Made by a program: the position numbers and the translations under genes. Positions 32,075 to 41,308 of a stretch of 64,000 nt of DNA are shown here, piece after piece; position 1 is the stretch's first letter, and every line of letters starts with the position of its first letter. The notes under the pieces are model-generated. The model made no database searches and was not told where the DNA came from. It saw only the letters and a program-made list of their open reading frames with translations. The stretch covers positions 270,944 through 334,943 of the forward strand of contig CP141729.1 of NCBI GenBank assembly GCA_035621215.1, written 5' to 3'. The DNA comes from Oscillospiraceae bacterium MB08-C2-2 (GTDB taxonomy: Bacteria > Bacillota > Clostridia > Oscillospirales > Ruminococcaceae).

Positions 32075-33667
32075 ATGGCGATATTGGTATCCGGGCTGCG
32101 CCTCGAGCTGGAGGAAAACGCTGAAACCTTAAAAGGGAAAGCCTCCAAACGGCTGGGAATCAGGCCCGAGCAAATAGAAAGCTTTCATCTGGTGAAGAAG
32201 GCTGTGGATGCCCGGCGCAAGGGCAAGCCCTTTTTTGTCTGCACGGCGGCTGTGGGGTTAAAACAAAACGAACAAGCACTGGTACAAAGCCTTGATTCTC
32301 CCCAGGTTACCCTGCAAAAAGAAGAAAAGCTGTCGGTCGTTTTTGGAGACAAGCCGTTGGAGTATCCACCGGTTGTGGTGGGCTTTGGCCCGGCTGGTAT
32401 GTTTGCGGCGCTTCTGCTGGCACGAAACGGTTTTCGCCCTGTAATTTTGGAACGGGGCGGGGATATGCAGCAGCGCACACAGGCAGTCAAGGCCTTTTGG
32501 GAAACCGGCCTGCTGAATGATTCCACCAATGTACAGTTTGGTGAGGGAGGTGCGGGCACCTTTTCCGACGGCAAGCTGACCACCCGCATCAGTGACCCAC
32601 GGTGCCGCTATATTTTGGAGGAGCTGGTGGCGCATGGAGCACCGGAAGAAATTCTCTTTCAGGCAAAGCCCCATGTGGGAACCGACCGCCTGCGCAAGGT
32701 TGTTATAGCCATTCGGGAAGAAATTATCCGTCTGGGCGGAACCTTCCACTTTGAGACACAGCTGTTGGATTTAAAGCTGGCTGGCGGCAGGTTCTGCGGC
32801 GTTGTGACCAGCCGGGGTGAAATACCGGCACAGACGGTGCTGCTGGCTATTGGTCACAGCGCCCGGGATACCATCAAGGCACTCCATGACCGTGGTGTTT
32901 CCGTTGAGCCTAAGGCCTTTTCGGTGGGGGTACGCATTGAACAGCTTCAAGCCGATATAGACAGGGGCCTGTATGGGGAATATGCCGGGCACCCTGCTTT
33001 GCCCAAAGGAGAATATCAGCTTTCCCACCGGGAAGGGGAGGCGGGGGTTTATACCTTCTGCATGTGCCCCGGCGGGCTTGTGGTGCCTGCCGCCTCTGAG
33101 CAGGGGGGCGTGGTAACCAATGGTATGAGCTACTATGCCCGGGATGGAGTGAATTCCAATGCGGCGTTGGTGGCATCGGTATCCCCGGCGGATTGGGGCG
33201 GCGAGCCTTTAGGCGGCATGGCGTTTCAGCAGGGGCTGGAGCGGACGGCTTTTGCGGCAGGCGGCGGTACTTTTGCGGCACCGATTCAGACTGTGGGGCG
33301 CTTTTTGGCGGGCAGGCCCGGGGCGGAGCTAAAGGATATTGCGCCTACCTATGCCAGTGGGACAGCACCGGCCGATCTGCAAAAGGTGCTGGGTAAGACT
33401 TTGGCTGACCGACTGCGGCAGGGACTGCTCCGATTCAACCGAAGGCTCCCCGGTTTTGGAAGAGACGATGCGGTGCTCACAGGGGTGGAAACCCGAACTT
33501 CCTCGCCGGTGCGGATTCCTCGAGGCGAAAATTTGCAGGCCCCGGGCATAGAGGGGCTGTATCCCTTAGGGGAGGGTGCAGGCTATGCGGGAGGCATTGT
33601 CAGTGCGGCCGTGGATGGTCTGCGGGGAGCGCAGGCGGTGTTGGCACTTTATGCCCCGCTGGATTAG
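32075..33667 (+). CDS. FAD-dependent oxidoreductase (COG2509-type)
   Basis: This 530-residue flavoprotein has an N-terminal ferredoxin-like domain of about 90 residues (ILVSGLRLELEENAETLKGK), then an FAD-binding Rossmann fold with VVVGFGPAGMFAALLLARNG near residue 103 and ILERGGDMQQR, the family core QFGEGGAGTFSDGKLTTR near 160, and a C-terminal ending with YPLGEGAGYAGGIVSAAVDG. It belongs to a widespread uncharacterised dehydrogenase family often near cell-envelope genes in Firmicutes. The start at 32075 follows AAAGGATG; the frame extends to 32033 without a good ribosome-binding site. It is co-oriented with cdaAR, 90 bases downstream. Confidence 0.88.
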   Translation: MAILVSGLRLELEENAETLKGKASKRLGIRPEQIESFHLVKKAVDARRKGKPFFVCTAAVGLKQNEQALVQSLDSPQVTLQKEEKLSVVFGDKPLEYPPVVVGFGPAGMFAALLLARNGFRPVILERGGDMQQRTQAVKAFWETGLLNDSTNVQFGEGGAGTFSDGKLTTRISDPRCRYILEELVAHGAPEEILFQAKPHVGTDRLRKVVIAIREEIIRLGGTFHFETQLLDLKLAGGRFCGVVTSRGEIPAQTVLLAIGHSARDTIKALHDRGVSVEPKAFSVGVRIEQLQADIDRGLYGEYAGHPALPKGEYQLSHREGEAGVYTFCMCPGGLVVPAASEQGGVVTNGMSYYARDGVNSNAALVASVSPADWGGEPLGGMAFQQGLERTAFAAGGGTFAAPIQTVGRFLAGRPGAELKDIAPTYASGTAPADLQKVLGKTLADRLRQGLLRFNRRLPGFGRDDAVLTGVETRTSSPVRIPRGENLQAPGIEGLYPLGEGAGYAGGIVSAAVDGLRGAQAVLALYAPLD

Positions 33668-33716
33668 CAGCACGTAGCTTTGTGGTCTGAATTGGTTGAG
33701 AGCTGTATTTCCAGCT

Positions 33717-33811
33717 GGCCCGGCCGGTCTCACAGCGCCAAAGGCGCTTGAGCGGCGATGCTTACGGCATCGCCGGAGCCGGTGCATTCTGCACCGGTCA
33801 CCGGCCGGGCC
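33717..33811. other. three-arm (four-way junction) intergenic structure with 12-bp closing stem
   Basis: GGCCCGGCCGGT (33717-33728) pairs perfectly with ACCGGCCGGGCC (33800-33811). Inside are three adjacent hairpins: CTCA.AGCGCC/GGCGCTTGAG (33729-33752), CGGCGATGC/GCATCGCCG (33753-33775) and CCGGTGCA/TGCACCGG (33779-33797). Almost every base is paired. The architecture equals that of the element at 28485, with unrelated sequence. It lies downstream of the FAD protein gene. The remainder of the gap to 34073 shows no well-supported gene. Confidence 0.65.
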
Positions 33812-34073
33812 ATGCCTTTTCCTCGGCACACATCCCTTGCTGGGCGCGTATACTGATAATACGAATGGTTCTGAACCTCACCGAGCTCTCCAACAAAACC
33901 GCCAAGCGTTTTGAGGCAGAGCTTATGGAACGGATATATCTGCTCACTATAGTAGCCAAACTTGAAAACAATGTGTTTGTTTTCAAAGACATATATCCCG
34001 CCGGGTGCCCAGGGTCCATCCGAGCCGCAGAGGAGGGCAATCCTCCGGCGGTTTTCCATATGAAAAGGATGTG

Positions 34074-34802
34074 TTGATCAGAGTGAAAATCGGTGTCGCA
34101 TTATCGGGCTGTGACATCGGTGGTGTTGCCGCATACAGCGCGTTGCAGGAGATAGAAAACCAGGGCTTTGAAATTGAGATGGTTTCTTCCAGCGGAGTTG
34201 CCTCCATGTCGGGGGCTATGTTTGCTTTGGGCTGTGAAGAAGAAATCTACAGGCAGGCCATGGATAGCTTTATGGCTGATATCCGGACTGATGGAATGGA
34301 TACAGCCATTTATAATCTTTCCCAACGAATCCAAAACAGCCCCCAGACCAGAAAAATTCCCTTAGCTATCAATTCTGTCAATATGGCAGATCAAAAAACA
34401 GTTACCTTTACCAATGATTTTGTGCTCAGCTCTCAAACCGTTATGACCTACCCTCTGCAGGAGCTGTATGATGCCTTCAGTGCGTCCATCAGTCAGGTGG
34501 AAGGTTTGGGTTATTATCGTTTCATAGGTTATCGTTTATGTGATTACAGTATCTTACATGGCTGTCCTCTCTATCCTTTGAGGATGCAGGGGATCAAACA
34601 CGTTGTATCCATCTCTTTTATGCCGGAAAGGCTTTCGACCCCCTATGAGGCCATGGCAAAAAAGATTGTTGATCAGTCGGCACTGGGGGCGGATTGGCAT
34701 TTGACCCTGCGGATGCCTGCAAACAAATCCCCCGCCGAGTATATGGAATGGGTGTCGCTTCAAGTCAATGCCTTTGCGCTGGGAATAAAAGCCACCCTTT
34801 AA
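34074..34802 (+). CDS. patatin-like protein with altered catalytic motifs
   Basis: This is a cytosolic-looking protein of about 242 residues. The start KIGVALSGCDIGGVAAYSAL followed by QEIENQGFEIEMVSSSG and SMSGAMFALG aligns without gaps to patatin-family acyl hydrolases. The oxyanion loop, normally GGxR/KG, is GCDIGG. The nucleophile motif GxSxG is replaced so that the Ser position aligns with Gly. The second catalytic motif DGG/DGA is DYS (CDYSILHGCPL). It is thus probably catalytically dead or uses different residues. Start: TTG at 34074 after AAAAGGATG, or GTG at 34083; the GTG at 34005 has no ribosome-binding site. It stands alone between a structured region and a terminator. Confidence 0.65.
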   Translation: MIRVKIGVALSGCDIGGVAAYSALQEIENQGFEIEMVSSSGVASMSGAMFALGCEEEIYRQAMDSFMADIRTDGMDTAIYNLSQRIQNSPQTRKIPLAINSVNMADQKTVTFTNDFVLSSQTVMTYPLQELYDAFSASISQVEGLGYYRFIGYRLCDYSILHGCPLYPLRMQGIKHVVSISFMPERLSTPYEAMAKKIVDQSALGADWHLTLRMPANKSPAEYMEWVSLQVNAFALGIKATL

Positions 34803-34864
34803 ATCCTAGAATCCGCTGAAGTGGCTTGGCGGAAAATCACATACTTTTCCGAATTTCTGAAAGA

Positions 34865-34907
34865 AACAATGGAGCCTCCATCATTATGGTGGGGCTCTAT
34901 TGTTTAT
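34865..34907 (+). terminator. terminator after the patatin-like gene
   Basis: AACAATGGAGCC pairs with GGCTCTATTGTT (one G-T pair) around a loop, followed by TTAT. Confidence 0.7.
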
Positions 34908-35009
34908 ATTATTAAGTAAACAAGAGTAAAATAGAGATAAAATGAGAAAAGCGCCGTTTTTTTTACTAAAAATAGGGGGCTCAGATAAAAAAATATACTT
35001 TGATAACCA

Positions 35010-35056
35010 AAATTGCAACAAATCTATTGAAATGTTGCAATTTATTGGAGTATACT
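35010..35056 (+). promoter_or_regulatory. gdhA promoter with overlapping inverted repeat
   Basis: TTGAAA (35027-35032), 18-nt spacer and TATACT (35051-35056) lie 45 nt before gdhA. A perfect 10-bp inverted repeat AAATTGCAAC/GTTGCAATTT (35010-35019 with 35034-35043) brackets the -35 box and enters the spacer, a good position for a repressor site. Confidence 0.6.
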
Positions 35057-35100
35057 ATTGATCATGCACAAAGAATGCAAAACGGTTTGGAGGAGTATGA

Positions 35101-36453
<1,353 letters not shown>

Positions 36454-36536
36454 GGCATTGTTATACAAGGCCTTTCAATAGCTTTTAATCCTTTAAGGCT
36501 TGATTAAGGCGCGTTGGCCTATATTGAATAAAAGAG

Positions 36537-36576
36537 AGAACTTCTTTGACTGGTAATTACCAATCAAAGAAGTTCT
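36537..36576 (+). terminator. rho-independent terminator after gdhA
   Basis: A 13-bp stem AGAACTTCTTTGA/TCAAAGAAGTTCT with an inner TGGTAATTACCA palindrome, then a T-run. Confidence 0.9.
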
Positions 36577-36708
36577 TTTTTTAGAGCTTATCAGTGAAAG
36601 AGTTTCAGTTTTTATATGGTGACGGGTAGAATGCGCCTAAAAGGCGATGATATTCCTAATTAATGCAATCAAAATTAAAATTTGCGGTCAAACTTATTCT
36701 GATCGCCA

Positions 36709-36738
36709 GAATATTACTTGGTAATATGTACCATAATC
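36709..36738 (+). promoter_or_regulatory. possible forespore (sigma-G/F-type) promoter of the first ger operon
   Basis: GAATA (36709-36713), 18 nt and CATAATC (36732-36738) fit the sigma-G pattern GHATR-N18-CATNNTA except the last base. It is 120 bp upstream of the gerA gene. Germinant receptor operons are normally sigma-G dependent. Otherwise the gap between gdhA terminator and gerA (36577-36857) shows no gene. Confidence 0.4.
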
Positions 36739-36857
36739 AACTAAGATCATAATAATTCTATAGGTGGAAGTTTTTAATACGGAAAATGGGGTTGTTCTGG
36801 TTTGAGAGAATGTCCAAGAGAATATAAAATGCCCAATTAAACGAAAGGGGTGATTCA

Positions 36858-38483
36858 GTGCGCTTTTTTGACAAGCTGTTCTGGCGGCTGAAAGAACAGC
36901 AAAAACAGAAAAATAAAACAGCCGAAACAGCCGAAAGCAAAGAAAACAGCCTTTCTATCCTTTCGTCCAGCCTTCAGAAGAATCTGGATACAATCAAGGC
37001 GAAATTTGATGAAAGTGCAGATCTTGTTATCCGTGAATTTACCTTTGGAAATACTCAAAATGGAGAGATTAAGGCGGGTCTGGTTTTTCTGGATGGGCTC
37101 GCGAATCTCCCTTTGATAAACAATGATATCATCAAGCCGCTGATGTACGACAGCCGCATTTTCGCCACGGAGGAATCGGAAGATGTTTCGCATATGGATC
37201 AAATACGGAATAGACTGATGGCTGTTGGCGAAGTGAAAACAGTCTATACCTACGACGATGTAATTAATTCCTGCTTGTCAGGCAATGCAGTTTTCTTGGC
37301 CGAAGGGTTCCGCAAAGCCTTGGATATCGGTGCAAAAGGGTGGGAAAAAAGGGCGGTCACTGAGCCCACCAGCGAAACAGCAATCCGCGGCCCCCGGGAA
37401 GGCTTTACTGAAAATCTGCGAACCAATACCTCTATGATCCGCAGAAAAATTAAGGATCCGGCACTGAAAGTTCGCTCTGCTGTAATCGGAAAGCGCACTC
37501 ACACGCAGATCAACATCCTTTATGTAGAAGGCATAGTCGATCCGGATTTGGTTCGTGAGGTTGAGCGGAGACTCAAAAAGATTGATACCGATGCGATACT
37601 GGCCGCCGGCTATGTGGAGCAATATATCGAAGATTCACCGTTTTCGGTGTTTCCCACCATTTGGTGCAGCGAAAAACCAGATGCCGTTGCAGGCAAAATT
37701 TTGGAGGGCCGGGTTGCGGTTGTGGTGGATGGTGCCCCCTTTGTGATGACAATGCCCATGCTGTTTATAGAAAACTTTCAAAGCGCAGAGGATTATATCG
37801 CACGCAGCTATTATGCAACCATCATGCGTTTGCTGCGCATGGTTGCTTTTTTTATCTGCCTGTTTGCACCTGCTATATATGTAGCGCTTTCTGCTTATCA
37901 TCAGGAGCTTATTCCCACCACCTTTCTTTTTTCCATGGCTGCCGCCAGCGAGTCAACTCCTTTTCCGGTTGCAGTGGAGATGGGGGTTATGATGACGATC
38001 TTTGGAATTTTGAGAGAAGCCGGTATTCGGCTGCCTCGCCCAATCGGGCAGACGATCAGCATTGTGGGTGCCCTTGTCATGGGTGAAGCCGCTGTGCAGG
38101 CTGGTATTGTGGGGGCTCCGGTTGTGATTGTTGTGGCCATGACGGCTGTGTCGAGCTTTGCGGTGCCTTTTATATCGGATGCCCTTACTATACTCTCATG
38201 GTTTCTGCTGCTGATGTCAACCATTATGGGAAGCTTTGGCATTACTGTAGGCGTTTTTATCATCATTGTACACCTTACTTCCCTGCGGTCCTTTGGCGCC
38301 CCCTATCTTGCGCCGTTTGCTCCCATACAGATGGCTGGTATGAAGGATACTGCAGTGCGGGCACCTTTGTGGACCATGAGCATTCGTCCGCAGGCACTTA
38401 ATCCGCAGGATTCCAAGCGACGCGGCACCCAATCCCTCTATGACTTCACCCCGAATAAGGATGACCGGAGTAAAAAACCATGA
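36858..38483 (+). CDS. spore germination receptor A subunit (GerA family)
   Basis: This 541-residue protein is the A subunit of a nutrient germinant receptor in the spore inner membrane. It has a charged N-terminal cytoplasmic domain (about 1-315), including the family motif ETAIRGPREGFTENLRTNTSMIRRK spread over residues about 172-196 and EGRVAVVVDGAPFVMTMP near 290. A membrane domain follows (about 325-500) with LPRPIGQTISIVGALVMGEAAVQAGIV sequence. The start is GTG after AAAGGGGTG. It begins a gerA-gerC-gerB-small protein operon with overlapping genes. The germinant recognised cannot be predicted. Confidence 0.93.
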   Translation: MRFFDKLFWRLKEQQKQKNKTAETAESKENSLSILSSSLQKNLDTIKAKFDESADLVIREFTFGNTQNGEIKAGLVFLDGLANLPLINNDIIKPLMYDSRIFATEESEDVSHMDQIRNRLMAVGEVKTVYTYDDVINSCLSGNAVFLAEGFRKALDIGAKGWEKRAVTEPTSETAIRGPREGFTENLRTNTSMIRRKIKDPALKVRSAVIGKRTHTQINILYVEGIVDPDLVREVERRLKKIDTDAILAAGYVEQYIEDSPFSVFPTIWCSEKPDAVAGKILEGRVAVVVDGAPFVMTMPMLFIENFQSAEDYIARSYYATIMRLLRMVAFFICLFAPAIYVALSAYHQELIPTTFLFSMAAASESTPFPVAVEMGVMMTIFGILREAGIRLPRPIGQTISIVGALVMGEAAVQAGIVGAPVVIVVAMTAVSSFAVPFISDALTILSWFLLLMSTIMGSFGITVGVFIIIVHLTSLRSFGAPYLAPFAPIQMAGMKDTAVRAPLWTMSIRPQALNPQDSKRRGTQSLYDFTPNKDDRSKKP

Positions 38484-39724
38484 TGAAACAAATTGTTCAG
38501 GCGGCAGAGAAGACTTTCGGGCAGTTAGCAGCTTCCCTTATCCGCCCATGCGCAAAAAAAGCACGCCGTGTTGCTGTGCTTTTGCTGTGTGTATCGCTTA
38601 TTCTGCTGCTGTGTTCCTGCTGGAGTCAGCGTGAACTCAACTCGCTGGCGATTGTAACCGGCGTGGCATTGGATGTGGGCGATGAGCCGGATTCCTTAAA
38701 ACTGACTGCACAAGTGGTGAAGCCGGGAGAGTTGGGGGCCGGCTCATCCGCACAGGGCCACTCTGGAGAAAAAGCTTTTGTAAACATCAGCTATACAGAT
38801 AAAAGCATTCTTTCAGCGGCTCGGGGGATCACGCATATGCAGAACCGAAGGCTGTATTTTGCGCATAACGATGTTTTGATTTTTAGCCAAGACCTTGCAA
38901 AGCAGAATATTGGAGAGGGTCTGGATTCTTTCACACGTGACTATGAAGGCCGCATGAATGTTAACATGCTGATTGCAAGGGATACGGCATCGGAGATATT
39001 AAACGAGGATGTGGAGCTTGAAAAGGTACCGGCTATTCATATTTCCGGTATGATGGAAAATCAAAAATCCAACTCAGAAACAGTGATTATGACTTTGCGG
39101 GATTTTGCGATCGCTACCTTGAGCGAATCAACCGCTCCTGTGGTTTCTATGGTGGAGCTGTATGAATCCGAGGGGAAGAAATACGCCAGAATGCAGGGCA
39201 CAGCGGTTTTTAAGCAGGGAAAAATGATCGGAGAGCTCAACACGGCGGAAACGCGGGGCCTTTTGCGGATCACCGACAAGGCAGTGGCCGGTGCCGTGAC
39301 GGTGGAAACAGAGTGGGGGCAGGTTGTTTTAGAAATCCAGTATTCTAAAAGCAGGCTGAAACCTGTGAAGGCAGCAGATGGCAGTATTCACATGGAGCTT
39401 GTCGTCGATGTAGATGGGGTCCTTCAAAGCAACGAAACCTACCAGGATATGTCGACACCTGAAAATGTTGAAATGCTTAAAGGAAAGATGAAAGAATTTA
39501 TTCTCTCGGATATTGACAGCGCACTTGCCAAAGCAAGAGAACTTTCAGCCGATGTCTTTTCTTTTGGAGATGCCATCCATCGTGAATATCCCAAGGAATG
39601 GAAGCAAATAAAAGACAGCTGGGAAGAAGAATTTCCTAAGATTCAGCTGAATACCCAGATCAAGGTTGAATTGCGTTCCACCAGTGGTTTGATTAAACCG
39701 ATCGTTCCCGGAGGTGCGAAGTGA
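38480..39724 (+). CDS. spore germination receptor C subunit, lipoprotein (Ger(x)C family)
   Basis: The 414-residue C subunit has a hydrophobic segment ending in a lipobox-like LLLCSC at about residue 50, preceded by a long 35-residue N-terminal extension, then the Ger(x)C domain with SQRELNSLAIVTGVALD, RGITHMQNRRLYFAHNDVLIFS and a C-terminal repeat region. Such lipoproteins face the outside of the inner spore membrane and are required for receptor function. The ATG overlaps the gerA stop (ATGA). A start nearer the membrane segment would give a more typical signal, but no ribosome-binding site supports it. Confidence 0.9.
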   Translation: MMKQIVQAAEKTFGQLAASLIRPCAKKARRVAVLLLCVSLILLLCSCWSQRELNSLAIVTGVALDVGDEPDSLKLTAQVVKPGELGAGSSAQGHSGEKAFVNISYTDKSILSAARGITHMQNRRLYFAHNDVLIFSQDLAKQNIGEGLDSFTRDYEGRMNVNMLIARDTASEILNEDVELEKVPAIHISGMMENQKSNSETVIMTLRDFAIATLSESTAPVVSMVELYESEGKKYARMQGTAVFKQGKMIGELNTAETRGLLRITDKAVAGAVTVETEWGQVVLEIQYSKSRLKPVKAADGSIHMELVVDVDGVLQSNETYQDMSTPENVEMLKGKMKEFILSDIDSALAKARELSADVFSFGDAIHREYPKEWKQIKDSWEEEFPKIQLNTQIKVELRSTSGLIKPIVPGGAK

Positions 39725-40893
39725 AGACAAATAGCAGCAGTATATCCCCACTTGATTTGGCACTTAGTGTTTTTTGCTTTATGCAGGGCACTGTGTTGCG
39801 TTCGGGGTATATTATTAACATCACACGGCAGGATTCTTGGGCTATGGCCATTACCGGGTTTCTGTTTATGCTGCCGATTTTAGGTGTTTATGCGGGACTG
39901 ATAAAAAAATTCCCCGGAAAAAACCTCTTCGAGATTGATGATATTGCGTTTGGCCCTGTTTTAGGGAAAATAGCTTCTGCGCTTTATCTGTTTTTTTTCG
40001 TGACACTGGCGGCACTGAATATGCGTGATTTGGGCAACTTTGTTGTGGATTTCATCATGCCTGAAACACCGCTTATAGCGATTCTAATGATTTCTTTGAT
40101 TGGATGTGTTTATGCAATTCGCAAAGGAATCCGCAATATCATGCACTTATCGGCTTTTGTGGCCATCATTGCCATTGCCTCCATTATAATGAACTCCATA
40201 CTGGTTCTTAAAGATATTGAGCCCGGATTTTTAAAACCGATTTTCCAGTTGGAGCCTATGAAATATGTGCATGGTACAGTATCCGTAGGTTCCCTTCCTA
40301 TGGGAGAGGTTGTGGTTTTCCTGATGTTTATACCGATGTTGGGCAAGGGTTCTAAAGCATCCAAACCCATTCTGGTGGGATTGATTCTTTCAGCCCTTTC
40401 TATGGCACTTGTTATTTTGCGTGATATTGTAACCTTGGGGCCCTTGGTTGCCATTGTATCGCTGCCTTCTTTTGAATCGGTGCGGTATATCAGCCTTGCA
40501 GGTATTCTCACCAGAATGGAAAGCGTTTATGCAGTGGTATTGATCCAACTGTTTCTGTTTAAAATCAGCATTTTGCTTTATTCCTTTACTTTAGGGCTCA
40601 CGCAGCTATTAAGCCCCAAAGACAGTGTTCCTGTCAGCATCGGCGTCGAGAGCAGAATATATGAAGGGGGTCAGCTTCAATGCGAAAGAAACCGGCCGCC
40701 CCTCCTGTTTCTTTGCGCAGCGCTGGTCTTTTTCTATTCCCTTATTATCTTTCAATCTGTGATGGAAAACATGGATTGGGGTGCAACCACAGCACCTTTC
40801 TTTTCGCTGACTTTTGAATTTTTGCTGCCCGCCGCTACTTTGCTGACGGCTTGGCTGCGAAGCTTTGGCAAAGCCCGGGAGGTAAAAGCGTGA
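39721..40893 (+). CDS. spore germination receptor B subunit (GerB, APC-type permease fold)
   Basis: The 390-residue integral membrane protein has about ten helices and the GerB/endospore germination permease pattern. It opens with SISPLDLALSVFCFMQGTVL, then SWAMAITGFLFMLPILGVYAG and NMRDLGNFVVDFIMPETPL. B subunits resemble amino-acid permeases and are thought to bind the germinant. The start is GTG after GGAGGTGCGAA and overlaps the end of the C subunit gene. It completes the ABC set of the first receptor. Confidence 0.92.
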   Translation: MKTNSSSISPLDLALSVFCFMQGTVLRSGYIINITRQDSWAMAITGFLFMLPILGVYAGLIKKFPGKNLFEIDDIAFGPVLGKIASALYLFFFVTLAALNMRDLGNFVVDFIMPETPLIAILMISLIGCVYAIRKGIRNIMHLSAFVAIIAIASIIMNSILVLKDIEPGFLKPIFQLEPMKYVHGTVSVGSLPMGEVVVFLMFIPMLGKGSKASKPILVGLILSALSMALVILRDIVTLGPLVAIVSLPSFESVRYISLAGILTRMESVYAVVLIQLFLFKISILLYSFTLGLTQLLSPKDSVPVSIGVESRIYEGGQLQCERNRPPLLFLCAALVFFYSLIIFQSVMENMDWGATTAPFFSLTFEFLLPAATLLTAWLRSFGKAREVKA

Positions 40894-41117
40894 ATATATT
40901 GCTGGTGCTCTTGGCTTTTGCCGGTATCGGTGCTATGGATATACCGCATATGGTTGCCGGTAAGCGGTGGCGTGACCTTGTTGTCTATTCAATTCTCTTT
41001 CTGTTGGTTCTTACACTGGGGATGATTGTTGCTATGGATATTAGGCTGCCAAGCACCATCAAGGTGATTCAGGCGTTTTATCGGGACGTGTTGGGCTGGA
41101 GTTTCCACCCGAATTAA
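40890..41117 (+). CDS. small two-helix membrane protein at the end of the ger operon
   Basis: This 75-residue protein has two hydrophobic segments (about 2-15 and 30-50) and a basic loop between them (AGKRWRDLVVYS). Its GTG overlaps the gerB stop codon and follows the strong Shine-Dalgarno GGGAGGTAAAAGC, so translation is credible. Short membrane proteins (often called D subunits) accompany many clostridial and bacillar ger operons and can modulate receptor activity. That role is inferred here. A terminator follows. Confidence 0.8.
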   Translation: MNILLVLLAFAGIGAMDIPHMVAGKRWRDLVVYSILFLLVLTLGMIVAMDIRLPSTIKVIQAFYRDVLGWSFHPN

Positions 41118-41140
41118 AGGCAAACCCCTCTTAAGCCAAT

Positions 41141-41188
41141 AAAAAAGCTTGGGTATATGGATCCACTATCCTGTTCCAAAGCTTTTTT
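41141..41188 (+). terminator. terminator of the first ger operon
   Basis: AAAAAAGCTTGG pairs with CCAAAGCTTTTTT (one bulged A) around a loop and ends in a T-run. Confidence 0.8.
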
Positions 41189-41244
41189 GATAGAAAGAGG
41201 TGTTTCGATTTTTGGCGCAATTGGAGCAACGTATATAAGGTGCT

Positions 41245-41270
41245 TAAAGATTAGATGGCTGTAGCCGAAT
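41245..41270 (+). promoter_or_regulatory. sigma-D (sigma-28) promoter of the flagellin gene
   Basis: TAAA (41245-41248), exactly 15 nt, GCCGAAT (41264-41270) matches the flagellar sigma-D pattern TAAA-N15-GCCGATAT closely. It lies 38 nt before the flagellin start codon. Confidence 0.8.
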
Positions 41271-41308
41271 GATATTGTTAGATAACCAGTGATAAGTGGA
41301 AGGCTGGA

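Noticed and set aside
33748..34077. A 109-codon open frame (and an opposing 110-codon minus-strand frame) between the FAD protein and the patatin-like gene
   Set aside because: It begins inside the three-arm structure, no ribosome-binding site precedes any ATG including the one at 33865, and I recognise no family. Possibly a decayed gene, but not supported.
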